The notes under the pieces were generated by a model, which did not search any database, was not told the DNA's origin, and was given only the letters and a program-made list of their open reading frames with translations. Shown one piece after another: positions 27,001 through 35,037 of a stretch of 64,000 nucleotides of DNA (within the stretch, counting starts at the first letter, position 1; each line of letters opens with the position of its first letter). Source of the DNA: JAUILH01 sp965230535 (lineage in GTDB: Bacteria > Bacteroidota > Bacteroidia > Flavobacteriales_D > JAUILH01); NCBI GenBank assembly GCA_965230535.1, contig OZ246009.1, positions 1,798,001 to 1,862,000 of the forward strand. The letters are read 5' to 3'. Made by a program: the position numbers and the translations under genes.

Positions 27001-27233
27001 AAGCTCAGGTTAATGTATTGTACGACAGAGCAAACACCAGCTTAACTGTAGATTTGTCAGCATTGAGTGGTGAAAGCCAATTGAAGTTAATGTCGGCCAA
27101 TGGTCAGTTAATTCAGACAGTGAATGATGCCAATGGTTTTGTTAGAATAAATACTACGACACTTGCTGCTGGGGTTTATATGATCTCCATCGAACACAAT
27201 GGCGAAAGAGCCGTTGAGAAGTTCGTTAAATAA
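24030..27233 (+). CDS. Secreted subtilisin-like serine protease (S8) with PKD domains and T9SS tail
   Basis: 1067 residues. Signal peptide (1-20), propeptide (about 21-125), catalytic domain (about 135-450) with the triad in VAIVDDAVEITHPDL (Asp), FDHGTHVAGIAGA (His) and QGTSMASPMVAGL (Ser), and the calcium-site-like NGIDDDGNGYIDDVNGWD. PKD-like domains follow (about 455-540, 745-815 and 890-975), with a beta-sandwich region of the kind found in type IX cargo between the first two (about 545-735), and the C-terminus (MSANGQLIQTVNDANG, TTLAAGVYMISIEHNGERA) is a T9SS type A sorting domain. It should be exported and surface-attached or released to digest external protein. The DD after the first motif resembles the kexin-type branch. 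A bidirectional terminator follows. Confidence 0.93.
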   Translation: MKKILLSVFAFALIGMAGEAQTVHPDFADGVVWVKLKNDVNKRSAIDIKTGKVSNGKINADDLVIAETIKSYGVTEVTQPFSRIEYDGLNRYVKVSFSNAQGVDALLEKLNGNPDVELAEKSPIYRKTLTPNDPSFSGSTQWGLFQIGAQNAWNVSTGNSNVVVAIVDDAVEITHPDLSPVIWTNTGEIANNGIDDDGNGYIDDVNGWDASGTQYANGDTDPNPDAPASSFDHGTHVAGIAGAATNNNAGVASIGFGVSLMAVKSTNSSVNLTHTYEGVVYAIENNADVINMSFGSGFNSSAFQSLMNYANSLGIVLVAAAGNDNVSSTFYPAGYNNVISVASTTTGDAKSNFSNYGSWIDISAPGSAIYSTIPGSGYDYKQGTSMASPMVAGLCGLMLSLNPSLSPSDIESCLTSTAANIDGANPSYVGQLGAGRIDALAAMNCISATLNWAPQAEFSGDILNILEGQSVNFTDLSVYNPTSWSWTFTGGSPATFNGQNPGAVTYNTAGTYAVQLTVSNANGSDTETKTGYVTVNALTGCDTISNTLPTDNITTISWVGGDGLLSGHNAYGITRYAEQYSGLGNTWVTGAEFYFTRGETNNPNSDITIMVWEDAGGVPGTMVYSEDVPLEVIEDNVTGPGPGSFFITNVTFDLPVQVNTNDFYVGYSIENATAASDSVACGLVNVTADGARPNRMFAFFEPGNALGWPPNAWQDFPTFSGAEFVMHIYPRITQTPPTAVINANPNPACVGDFVNFDGTSSPNGVNFEWAINGTANPYPTGSSPSVVMNTAGNHTVYMAAYNSCGFLHIDSIQVQVDAVPNVTMTSTTDTICAGSSVNLTATGAGSYTWTPAATLSCNNCPNPVATPTSTTTYTVVGTTGNCSSPSDYTIVVDDTQPVASYLASSDTICEGESITYNGAISTGASSYSWTFAGGSTGSSTSANPTVTYATAGTYNVDLTVNNTCSLTDNTSGQIVVLPAAQCNVGVGENLQAQVNVLYDRANTSLTVDLSALSGESQLKLMSANGQLIQTVNDANGFVRINTTTLAAGVYMISIEHNGERAVEKFVK

Positions 27234-27251
27234 AATAGTTTATTGACTATG

Positions 27252-27284
27252 AAAAAACCTGACCGTTCTGGTCAGGTTTTTTTT
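27252..27284. terminator. Bidirectional rho-independent terminator
   Basis: CCTGACC/GGTCAGG stem with a 5-nt loop, flanked by six A and eight T residues, between the convergent subtilase and zinc-ribbon genes. Confidence 0.92.
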
Positions 27285-27306
27285 ATGTGTCAATACTTTG
27301 AAAAAA

Positions 27307-27678
27307 CTATTTCTTCAGAGAACTATTGAAGGATTCGACCCTCACTTGTTCCTGTTTGTTAATCATAACAAATGCCACAATGGGAATGACTATCACTCCT
27401 GTGATAGAAATATAAGTAAAGCCCACCAAGCCCATTTTCCAAATCAGATAAGCTGCAAAAGGAAGGCAAATTCCAAAAATGATCAATGCTGCCAAAGCTG
27501 CGGCTCCTGATTTTCTGGCTTTGAGATCTTTGACTTTTATGCTAAACTGTTTCCCACAACCTACACAGGTTGTATCAAAAGACTTTCCCTTCTCCTGGGT
27601 GAGTTCTTTTTTTGTATCGCAAAGTGTTTTCTCCGCAAATTCAGTTGAGCAATGCGGGCATTCAGTGAAAACTTTCAT
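27307..27678 (-). CDS. Small zinc-ribbon membrane protein
   Basis: 123 residues. CPHC at residues 7-10 and CVGC near 38-41 form a likely zinc ribbon. A basic stretch and two hydrophobic segments (about 60-80, AAALAALIIFGICLPFAAYL, and about 88-108) follow, so the ribbon is probably cytoplasmic and anchored. No family name can be given. The start lies 1 nt past the stop of the upstream carboxylase gene (27680), so it is probably co-transcribed with it. Confidence 0.7.
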   Translation of the reverse strand: MKVFTECPHCSTEFAEKTLCDTKKELTQEKGKSFDTTCVGCGKQFSIKVKDLKARKSGAAALAALIIFGICLPFAAYLIWKMGLVGFTYISITGVIVIPIVAFVMINKQEQVRVESFNSSLKK

Positions 27679-27679
27679 A

Positions 27680-29323
27680 TCAGGTCTGGATCACACCTAC
27701 ATTGTAAGGTTTTTCAGCGGGAGCATTATTAGCCATTTCAATTCCCATTGACAACCATTCTCTGGTTTTGGCAGGATCAATGATGGCATCTACCCATAAT
27801 CTGGAAGCTGCATAGTATGGAGACGTTTGTTGGTCGTAACGAGATTTGATCTTATTAAACAATTCATCTCGTTTTTCGTCAGAAATTTCTTCTCCTTTAG
27901 CTTTTAGTGATGCCATTTCAATTTGCAATAAAGTTTTTGCGGCAGAAGCGCCACTCATCACTGCCAATTCAGCAGTAGGCCAGCTACAAATCAATCTTGG
28001 GTCATAAGCTTTTCCACACATGGCATAATTACCAGCACCATAGGAATTCCCCATAATCACGGTGAATTTTGGAACTGTGCAGTTAGACATGGCGTTTACC
28101 ATTTTTGCCCCATCTTTAATAATACCCCCATGTTCAGATTTAGATCCAACCATGAATCCGGATACATCCTGAAGGAATACCAATGGAATGTTTTTCTGAT
28201 TACAGTTCATTATGAAGCGTGCAGCCTTATCGGCAGAATCAGAATAGATCACACCGCCAAACTGCATTTCTCCCTTTCCACTTTTTACAAGCTCTCTTTG
28301 GTTGGCTACAATACCAACAGACCAACCATCTATACGAGCATAGCAAGTGATCAGGCTTTTTCCATAGTTAGCCTTGTACTCTGTGAATTCAGAGTTGTCG
28401 ACCAAACTTTTAATAATGTCCTTTGTCTGGTATGGTTTTGCCCTGTCTCTTGGCAGGATACCATAGATATTCTTCACAGGATTTTTGGGCATTTCAGCTT
28501 CTTTTCGATCAAACCCTGCATTTGGCGTATGCCCTAATTTATCAACGAGATCTCTGATGGTCTTTAAACAACTCTCATCGTCTTCGCAATTGTAATCACA
28601 CACACCTGAAATTTCAGTATGTGTTGTGGCACCTCCCAAAGTTTCATTGTCAATATCTTCACCAATAGCAGCCTTAACAAGATAAGAACCCGCCAGGAAA
28701 ATAGATCCGGTTTTGTTAACTATTAAAGCCTCATCACTCATGATAGGCAAGTAGGCACCTCCAGCAACACAACTACCCATTACAGCTGCTATTTGAGGAA
28801 TTCCCATAGACGACATAACGGCATTGTTTCTAAAGATGCGCCCGAAATGTTCTTTGTCCGGGAAAATTTCATCTTGCATTGGTAAGAATACACCAGCACT
28901 GTCTACCAGATAAATAATGGGCAGCTTGTTTTCAATAGAAATTTCCTGAGCTCTCAGGTTCTTTTTTCCGGTAATAGGGAACCAGGCACCAGCTTTTACG
29001 GTAGCATCATTGGCGACAACAATACACTGTCTGTCCTTAACGTACCCAATTTTAACGACAACACCGGCACTTGGACAGCCTCCGTACTCTTCGTACATGC
29101 CATCTCCGGCAAATGCTCCGATTTCAATTGATTCAGAATCTTTATCCAATAGCAATTCGATTCGCTCACGGGCCGTGAGTTTGCCTTTGCTGTGGTGTTT
29201 GTCAATTTTTTTCTTTCCGCCTCCTAATTCAACTTTAGCGAATTTCGTTTTCAACTCAGAGAGTTTCATGCGCATGGCATCATCATTCTTGTTGAACTCT
29301 AGTTCTTTTTTGCTTACAGCCAT
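27680..29323 (-). CDS. Acyl-CoA carboxylase carboxyltransferase (beta) subunit, methylcrotonyl-CoA type
   Basis: 547 residues. It transfers a carboxyl group from biotin to an acyl-CoA. The N half shows HHSKGKLTARERIELLLD and the acyl-CoA-binding glycine-rich VMGSCVAGGAYLPIMSDEAL, the C half shows FLQDVSGFMVGSKSEHGGI and IMGNSYGAGNYAMCG. Length and the ETLGGATTHTEISGVCDYN segment favour the methylcrotonyl-CoA carboxylase branch (leucine breakdown) over propionyl-CoA carboxylase; geranyl-CoA specificity cannot be excluded. No biotin carboxylase subunit is encoded nearby. A complete promoter lies 24-52 nt upstream. Confidence 0.92.
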   Translation of the reverse strand: MAVSKKELEFNKNDDAMRMKLSELKTKFAKVELGGGKKKIDKHHSKGKLTARERIELLLDKDSESIEIGAFAGDGMYEEYGGCPSAGVVVKIGYVKDRQCIVVANDATVKAGAWFPITGKKNLRAQEISIENKLPIIYLVDSAGVFLPMQDEIFPDKEHFGRIFRNNAVMSSMGIPQIAAVMGSCVAGGAYLPIMSDEALIVNKTGSIFLAGSYLVKAAIGEDIDNETLGGATTHTEISGVCDYNCEDDESCLKTIRDLVDKLGHTPNAGFDRKEAEMPKNPVKNIYGILPRDRAKPYQTKDIIKSLVDNSEFTEYKANYGKSLITCYARIDGWSVGIVANQRELVKSGKGEMQFGGVIYSDSADKAARFIMNCNQKNIPLVFLQDVSGFMVGSKSEHGGIIKDGAKMVNAMSNCTVPKFTVIMGNSYGAGNYAMCGKAYDPRLICSWPTAELAVMSGASAAKTLLQIEMASLKAKGEEISDEKRDELFNKIKSRYDQQTSPYYAASRLWVDAIIDPAKTREWLSMGIEMANNAPAEKPYNVGVIQT

Positions 29324-29346
29324 AGATGTTTAATTTCAGATCAATC

Positions 29347-29375
29347 CAAAGATAATTAAAGCTAGGATTTGGCAA
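29347..29375 (-). promoter_or_regulatory. Promoter of the acyl-CoA carboxylase gene
   Basis: On the minus strand: TTG at 29375-29373 within TTTTG, an 18-nt spacer and TATCTTTG at 29354-29347, matching TTG-N19-TAnnTTTG. The -7 box is 23 nt before the ATG at 29323. Confidence 0.7.
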
Positions 29376-29401
29376 AACAAGAAAATGCTAAAAAGCTAAG
29401 T

Positions 29402-29983
29402 CTACAAAAAACTAATGGTGTTAGGCCCCTCATTAAAGAGCAGATCTATGCTGGACAAGTTGGGAATATGACCATGTCTTTCATCAAAGCATTGAAAGTA
29501 GCTGGTATGCGTGAAATTCGTCTCTTTTTTCGGGTGAATTACCAACCTGGAATCATTCTCCTTATAGGGCATAAAGTCTTCGGTTTTATTAAAGGAAACA
29601 TTGGCTCCTACGCACTGTAGAGTCTGCTCAAGAATCTGTTGGTTGAGGTCGACCAGGAACGAAACTTTCTTTTGTAAAATCTGATCGAAATAAGGGAGGT
29701 AGTCTTCGAAAAACGGACTGGAAGCGTAAGCCGTTTTTAGACTCTTCAGGTGCTGAATAACCCAGTTTTCGGCGTAATTGATTCTTACGTCCCTCATGTG
29801 CATATGGTTTTTCCGACTAACCGGAACGGTCAGACTTTGAAGACCATTTGGCCCGAAAATGTGACATCTGGAACGATAAGTTTGTTTAACAAAATGCTCG
29901 TGTTGATCTATGGTTACTTCATCGGAATGAATCACCTTAGATAGATATTCTATGTTGGGAAAATAGTTGCTCGAAAGCAGCAT
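29402..29983 (-). CDS. WbqC-like family protein
   Basis: 193 residues. The sequence fits the WbqC-like family: FPNIEYLSKVIHSDEVTIDQ at the start, HFVKQTYRSRCHIFGPNGLQ, LTVPVSRK and FFEDYLPYFDQIL. Family members occur in polysaccharide clusters and are proposed to act in sugar modification, but the reaction is not established for this branch. It lies 2 nt after lepB at the end of the parA-parB-DUF5683-dapB-lepB run. Confidence 0.82.
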   Translation of the reverse strand: MLLSSNYFPNIEYLSKVIHSDEVTIDQHEHFVKQTYRSRCHIFGPNGLQSLTVPVSRKNHMHMRDVRINYAENWVIQHLKSLKTAYASSPFFEDYLPYFDQILQKKVSFLVDLNQQILEQTLQCVGANVSFNKTEDFMPYKENDSRLVIHPKKETNFTHTSYFQCFDERHGHIPNLSSIDLLFNEGPNTISFL

Positions 29984-29985
29984 GT

Positions 29986-31950
29986 CTAGTCAATTGCAGT
30001 GAAGACACGATTCCATCTGATGCCTCCGCTGAAGAAACCTTTATCCGGATCTTTTGACATCCAGATGAAGACAGCCTTTCCTACCACGTGGTCTTCAGGA
30101 ACAAACCCCCAGAATCTTGAATCTGCTGAATTATGGCGGTTGTCTCCCATCATCCAGTAATAATCCATTTGGAAAGTGTAGTCAGAAGCTTCTTTACCAT
30201 TGATCAGGTACTTACCGTCTTTTTCGGCAATCTTGTTGCCTTCATAAACTTCAATCACTCTTTTGTACTTGATCCAGTTGTCTTCTGTTAACTCAATTTT
30301 CATCCCTTCGGCCGGAATAACCAATGGTCCAAAGTTATCTTCTGTCCAATCGAACTTTGGATGATTTGGGTAAATGTGATGGTAATTACTGATAAGTTGA
30401 CCTCTCAAACGTTCATTTTGAATCATTTGGTATTGATAATGCGTTCCATCAAATGCAATCCCAGGTTTTTTGGATAGGTTTTTCACTTTAACATTGGCCT
30501 TTCCGAACATTTGTTCGAATTTGGGCTTGTTTTGCTTGGTTAAAGGAATGGATAAAACAACCGAGTCTAAAACGAATTGACCGTTTGCTTGCTGGTGTCC
30601 AATTGGCTCTACAAGACCAATATGGCTTGGGGTAATGTCGTAATTCTCTTTGAACCTCTCTCCAAATTTACTTTGGTAATATCCTTGAATTTGAGGACCG
30701 CTCATAGAACCAAAAACCCTTCTGTCTTCAGGACCTGCAGCAAATGTAATGTAGTAGTTATACTGCATGTCTTCAAAGTACTCTGAAGCTTTTCCGTTTA
30801 CAAATAATTGATTGTCTTTGATTTGAATTTCATCACCTGCAATGGCTACACATCTCTTAATGTAGTTTTCGCGTTTATCAACAGGCCTGTTAACCAAACC
30901 GTACATGTCAATCAGTTTTTGTCTGGCTACAGCTTCATACTTAGTTCGTTCAGCTTCAAAATCCAGTGGCGACTTTTTGCTAAGAATGGTGTTGTTCTGA
31001 ACGCCATCTTTGTTTGCCATGGCCCATTCGTACACAGCAATATCAGTTAGGTAATTTTTGTATGTATGTCCCATTAAACCCTGTACTCCCGGGTCGAATA
31101 TGGCAGTGTCACCAGCAGGGAAATTAAATACGACTACCTCATTCCTTTCAACACTACCAACACCAGGCAACCTTCTATATGGACGTTTTGCCCACTCTAC
31201 ATAACTGTTTCTACCAACCACAGGAATATAATTATGGAAGAAAGGAATGCTTAAAGGTGTGTTAGGCAGTTTAGGGCCGTAGCTCATTTTGCTTACAAAC
31301 AAATAGTCTCCAACCAACAAATCTTTTTCCATCGAAGGCGTAGGAATGGTGAAAGGTTCGAAAACCATGGAACGAATGATACTGGCTGCCACAACCGCAA
31401 ATAATATGGCATCATTCCATTCTTTTACCAGTGATTTCCCGGTTTTCTTTTTCTTTTGTCCTGCCAGTTGAAGTATAAATACCAAAGCATGTCCAATCAC
31501 CGGTAAACTAAAGAACAATCCAATGTGATCACTGATCTTACGTTCCTCCTCCTGTTCTTTGTCGTGCCAGTCTGTTCTTCCAAAATAAGTCGACTTATCA
31601 AATGCCAACTCGACCATACCCCAGTGAGGCAATAAAATCATCTTTAAAGTGTCTTGCCAGGAGAATTTTTTAAAGATTCTGGCTGTACTTACGTTTAATA
31701 CAATCATCATCAGAAAAGCAACACCTTCCGTGAGCATGCCAATGCTGTTCATGGTAAAATACGGAATGAAGAAGAACATCCACCACCATGGTTGTTTTAA
31801 AATCTTTAGCCAAACAAACAGGTTGTATCCGGGAACATATCCCTTCCAACTTTCTTCTCCGGCCTTAGTGAAAATTTTTGGCAGGGTAATGAAATACACC
31901 GCAATCATGGCGTATATATATATGGAGAATATAATTTGTGATGTGGTCAT
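29986..31950 (-). CDS. lepB: Signal peptidase I with an N-terminal DUF5684-like membrane domain
   Basis: 654 residues, about twice E. coli LepB. It removes signal peptides at the outer face of the inner membrane. The catalytic serine is S206 in TIPTPSMEKDL and the catalytic lysine K365 in ENYIKRCVAIAGDE; the late box GDNRHNSADSRFWGFVP is intact near 610. Residues 1-130 hold several TM segments and KAGEESWKGYVPGYNLFVWL, which resembles the stand-alone membrane protein at 46858-47208. A further TM pair precedes the serine. The 159 residues between Ser and Lys, and another long stretch after Lys, indicate large insertions. It sits 3 nt after dapB and 2 nt before the WbqC gene. Confidence 0.93.
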   Translation of the reverse strand: MTTSQIIFSIYIYAMIAVYFITLPKIFTKAGEESWKGYVPGYNLFVWLKILKQPWWWMFFFIPYFTMNSIGMLTEGVAFLMMIVLNVSTARIFKKFSWQDTLKMILLPHWGMVELAFDKSTYFGRTDWHDKEQEEERKISDHIGLFFSLPVIGHALVFILQLAGQKKKKTGKSLVKEWNDAILFAVVAASIIRSMVFEPFTIPTPSMEKDLLVGDYLFVSKMSYGPKLPNTPLSIPFFHNYIPVVGRNSYVEWAKRPYRRLPGVGSVERNEVVVFNFPAGDTAIFDPGVQGLMGHTYKNYLTDIAVYEWAMANKDGVQNNTILSKKSPLDFEAERTKYEAVARQKLIDMYGLVNRPVDKRENYIKRCVAIAGDEIQIKDNQLFVNGKASEYFEDMQYNYYITFAAGPEDRRVFGSMSGPQIQGYYQSKFGERFKENYDITPSHIGLVEPIGHQQANGQFVLDSVVLSIPLTKQNKPKFEQMFGKANVKVKNLSKKPGIAFDGTHYQYQMIQNERLRGQLISNYHHIYPNHPKFDWTEDNFGPLVIPAEGMKIELTEDNWIKYKRVIEVYEGNKIAEKDGKYLINGKEASDYTFQMDYYWMMGDNRHNSADSRFWGFVPEDHVVGKAVFIWMSKDPDKGFFSGGIRWNRVFTAID

Positions 31951-31953
31951 GTC

Positions 31954-32664
31954 TTATATGTTTAGCACGTCTCTCATGGTGTAAATACCTGTTTTCCCCT
32001 GTATCCATTCAGCTGCTATGATGGCACCTAAGGCAAATCCATCTCTGTTATGGGCTGTATGTGTCAGTTCTATTGAGTCTATAGAGGAAGTGTAGTTTAC
32101 TGTATGTGTCCCCGGAACCCCCGGCTCACGACTAGAAACTATGCTCAATTCGTTTTTATTGTCTGTTTCATGGTTGACCCATGAAGTTTTGTCCTTAAAT
32201 TTTGTTAAAATGCCTTCTGCCATTGTAATGGCAGTTCCACTTGGGCTATCCAGTTTTTCAGTATGATGAATTTCGTGGATTTTAGGCTCATAATCTGAAT
32301 GAGCTGCCATAAGACCGGCGAGCACTTCATTCATTTTAAAGAACAAGTTTACTCCCAGGCTGAAGTTAGTGGCATGAACGATGGCTCCTTTATTATCGGA
32401 ACATTTCGTCTCAATTTTACCGAGCTCTTCATGCCAGCCGGTAGATCCTACAATCACGGGAATTCCTGCTTCAATGCAAGTAAGGATATTTGATGCAGCA
32501 CTTTCAGGGTTAGTGAATTCTATGGCTACATCAGCCTCATGTAATTTTGAAACCTCAAGTGGAGAAGAGCTATTGAAAATATGTACCGTTTGGTGTCCAC
32601 GAGTAGCCAATAAGCTGTCGATAGCCTTTCCCATTTTACCGTATCCAATGAGTGCAATTTTCAT
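31954..32664 (-). CDS. dapB: 4-hydroxy-tetrahydrodipicolinate reductase
   Basis: 236 residues. It reduces the dipicolinate precursor with NAD(P)H in lysine and diaminopimelate synthesis, so it feeds the cell wall. The nucleotide-binding start KIALIGYGKMGKAID and the substrate-binding motif EIHHTEKLDSPSGTAI are clear. At 236 residues it is slightly shorter than the E. coli enzyme, as is normal in this phylum. The ATG at 32664 was chosen over an in-frame TTG 15 bases upstream because it gives the expected N-terminus. Part of the parA-to-wbqC run. Confidence 0.95.
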   Translation of the reverse strand: MKIALIGYGKMGKAIDSLLATRGHQTVHIFNSSSPLEVSKLHEADVAIEFTNPESAASNILTCIEAGIPVIVGSTGWHEELGKIETKCSDNKGAIVHATNFSLGVNLFFKMNEVLAGLMAAHSDYEPKIHEIHHTEKLDSPSGTAITMAEGILTKFKDKTSWVNHETDNKNELSIVSSREPGVPGTHTVNYTSSIDSIELTHTAHNRDGFALGAIIAAEWIQGKTGIYTMRDVLNI

Positions 32665-32728
32665 ATCAGAAAGGGACAAATTTACAATTTAAGACTTAGT
32701 AAATGTAATTTCTTTTGAATAGTTCAAA

Positions 32729-33286
32729 TCACTTGAATCTCAAAGAGAATTTTAGTCCAAAAGATCTGGTTGCCAAACTTGAATGCGGGCCAATTCTCAG
32801 GCTTAGGTCTTCACTGATTTTTGTCTCCCAATCGTAGAAATGAGCATCTACGGAAGCGTCTACTATTTGCAGAACGTAAATCAGGCCAAAAGAAATATAA
32901 CTAAGGTCTCGCCATCTTCTGTAGGTATCCTGTATCGTAATTAAATCCTGATCGCGGTAGGCCTCAAAATCTGGGTTTACGAAAGTCTGACCGGTATTTA
33001 AGCGATCGATATATTCTTGTCTGAAGTTTCTGTAGTTTTTGTGATTGTCGATAATGAAATACAATGAAGCTCCCAGACCTGCATAGACAATGGGCATTTT
33101 CCAGTATTTCTTGTTGTAAGCCTGTCCGGCGCTGGGCAAAAAGGTAGATAAAAGAGCTGCTTTTTTGGGAGAATGTTTGGGGATGCTGTCTTTTACTTCT
33201 TCAGTTTCCTGTGCATGAATATTTCCGCTATGCAGAAAGAAAACCAGTGCCAGAGAAAATAATATGGCAAGCTTTTTAGAAATCAA
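32729..33286 (-). CDS. DUF5683-domain membrane protein (TTG start)
   Basis: 185 residues. The signal sequence ISKKLAILFSLALVFFLH ends HAQ; the mature part has PKKAALLSTFLPSAGQAYN, KKYWKMPIVYAGLGASLYFI, and the ...RDLSYISFGLIYVLQIVDAS segment typical of DUF5683 proteins. Function unknown; membrane-associated. The TTG at 33286 lies inside the 3' end of parB (11-bp overlap) and directly precedes the signal sequence; ATG codons further upstream (33352, 33385) would add a segment with no signal-like character deep inside parB. Conserved placement between parB and dapB is common in this phylum. Confidence 0.8.
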   Translation of the reverse strand: MISKKLAILFSLALVFFLHSGNIHAQETEEVKDSIPKHSPKKAALLSTFLPSAGQAYNKKYWKMPIVYAGLGASLYFIIDNHKNYRNFRQEYIDRLNTGQTFVNPDFEAYRDQDLITIQDTYRRWRDLSYISFGLIYVLQIVDASVDAHFYDWETKISEDLSLRIGPHSSLATRSFGLKFSLRFK

Positions 33287-34169
33287 GCAAATCAATGATT
33301 CGTTTGAAATCGCCTTGAGACGCAAAATTGATGACGATTTTTCCAGTGCCATTACTGCCTTTTTTGATAGAAATCTTGGTTCCAAGATAATCCTCCAGAT
33401 CCGTTTTTACCTTCTGTTGCTCAAATGATAACGTAATTGGCTCCGGTTTAGTGCCGCTTTTTGCTGGTTTTGATTCAGAATTGGCAGCAGAGGCTAGTTT
33501 TTCGGTTTGCCTTACAGACAAGCCATCCTTTAAGATTTTTGCCAATATCTGCTTTTGTAGTTTCTCATCATCCACACCTGCCAAGCTTCTGGCATGCCCC
33601 ATGCTGATGCTTTTTTCCCTTACAGCGATTTGAACTTCTGCAGGTAGTTTCAGCAATCTTACATAGTTGGTAACAGTAGTACGGTTCTTTCCTATTTTCT
33701 TGCTGAGTTGATCCTGAGTTAGATCACACTCATCCATTAATCTTTGAAAACTGATGGCTACTTCAATGGCATCTAGGTCTTCTCTTTGGATGTTTTCTAC
33801 CAAAGCCATCTCCAAAACAGACTGATCATCTGCATCTCTGATATAAACAGGAATTTCTCCAAGTCCTACTAACTGAGAAGCTCTGAAACGTCTTTCTCCG
33901 GAAATGATTTGATACTTATTGCCAACTTTTCTAACCGTAATTGGCTGAATAATTCCGTGTTCCTGTATGGATTCGGCCAGTTCTTCAAGTGCAGATTTCT
34001 CAAAATGCGTTCTGGGGTTATCCGGGTTGACCTCAATTTTATCTATTTTGATAAGGGATACGTTGGTCTCTTTTCTTGAGCCAGCATAACCTTTAGCCAA
34101 ATCTGAATTGGTCTCTGAATTTTCGAGTAGGGCACTTAAGCCTTTGCCCAAAGCACTTTTCTTAGCCAT
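33276..34169 (-). CDS. parB: Chromosome-partitioning protein ParB
   Basis: 297 residues. It binds parS sites and loads as a CTP-dependent clamp that ParA moves, segregating the origin. The CTPase/nuclease-like domain shows NPDNPRTHFEKSALEELAES and GERRFRAS, then ALVENIQREDLDAIEVA, a helix-turn-helix (LTQDQLSKKIGKNRTTVTNY) and SISMGHARSLAG. The C-terminal dimerisation domain is at 240-297. The start is 3 bases from the parA stop. I found no convincing parS in the window. Confidence 0.97.
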   Translation of the reverse strand: MAKKSALGKGLSALLENSETNSDLAKGYAGSRKETNVSLIKIDKIEVNPDNPRTHFEKSALEELAESIQEHGIIQPITVRKVGNKYQIISGERRFRASQLVGLGEIPVYIRDADDQSVLEMALVENIQREDLDAIEVAISFQRLMDECDLTQDQLSKKIGKNRTTVTNYVRLLKLPAEVQIAVREKSISMGHARSLAGVDDEKLQKQILAKILKDGLSVRQTEKLASAANSESKPAKSGTKPEPITLSFEQQKVKTDLEDYLGTKISIKKGSNGTGKIVINFASQGDFKRIIDLLDF

Positions 34170-34171
34170 AA

Positions 34172-34975
34172 TTACATTTCAATGATTTTGTCGGCTTCAT
34201 TTAGGCGAGTCATTTCGTTCTTTTGAAGAACTTCTCTTGCCAGATTGAGATAATTGATAGAGCCTTTGCTACTGGCATCATGCATGATGATAGACTCACC
34301 AAAGCTTGGGGCTTCACCTAATTTTGTATTTCTGTGAATGATGGTCTCGAATACCAACTGTTGAAAATGGGTTCTTACTTCCTCAACAACCTGATTAGCC
34401 AAACGAAGACGGGTATCGTACATGGTGAGTAAAATACCTTCTATATCTAATTCCGGATTTAACCTGCTCTGAACAATTTTAATGGTGTTCAACAACTTTC
34501 CAAGTCCTTCAAGTGCAAAGTACTCGCACTGAACAGGGATAATTACCGAGTCTGCACTTGTCAATGCGTTCACCGTAATCAAACCCAGTGAAGGAGAGCA
34601 GTCTATGATGATAAAATCATACACATCATTCAATTGCTCCACAACCTGTCTGAGCTTGTGCTCACGATTTGGGAGTTCAATCATTTCAATTTCCGCTCCA
34701 ACGAGATCAATATGAGCAGGCAATAAATCCAAATTAGGATTAGACGTACTCAAAATAATATCCTGAGGATCCACTTCATTCACCAAACACTCATACACGC
34801 TGGTTTTAACATTGTTCGGATCAAAACCAACACCAGAAGTTGTGTTTGCTTGCGGATCGGCATCAATCAACAAAGTTTTTTGTTCGAGCGCGCCAAGACT
34901 AGCCGCCAAATTGATAGCTGTAGTGGTTTTTCCGACACCACCTTTCTGATTAGCTATAGTAATTACCTTTGCCAT
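34172..34975 (-). CDS. parA: Chromosome-partitioning ATPase ParA (Soj)
   Basis: 267 residues. A deviant Walker-type ATPase that works with ParB in chromosome segregation. The motif KGGVGKTTTAINLAASLGA near residue 10 carries the deviant Walker A with the signature lysine; DADPQANTTSG and YDFIIIDCSPSLGLITVNAL follow. The ATG at 34975 gives the standard AKVITIANQKGG start; a frame extension to 35005 has a non-standard start and no homology-like sequence. First gene of the parA-parB-DUF5683-dapB-lepB-wbqC run, divergent from a flavin reductase gene. Confidence 0.97.
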   Translation of the reverse strand: MAKVITIANQKGGVGKTTTAINLAASLGALEQKTLLIDADPQANTTSGVGFDPNNVKTSVYECLVNEVDPQDIILSTSNPNLDLLPAHIDLVGAEIEMIELPNREHKLRQVVEQLNDVYDFIIIDCSPSLGLITVNALTSADSVIIPVQCEYFALEGLGKLLNTIKIVQSRLNPELDIEGILLTMYDTRLRLANQVVEEVRTHFQQLVFETIIHRNTKLGEAPSFGESIIMHDASSKGSINYLNLAREVLQKNEMTRLNEADKIIEM

Positions 34976-35037
34976 ATTGATTTTTTGTTTAATGCAATTC
35001 CGCAATGTAAAAGTACGTCAAACTGCCCTTTTATCCT

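Noticed and set aside
29369..29620. Open frame of 83 codons on the plus strand
   Set aside because: It lies almost wholly antisense to the well-supported WbqC-like gene and has no domain or start signal.
30083..30092. ACCACGTGGT, similar to the core of a parS site, 4 kb from parAB
   Set aside because: Only the central CACGTG-type core matches; the flanks needed for parS (TGTT...AACA) are absent and it is inside lepB coding sequence.
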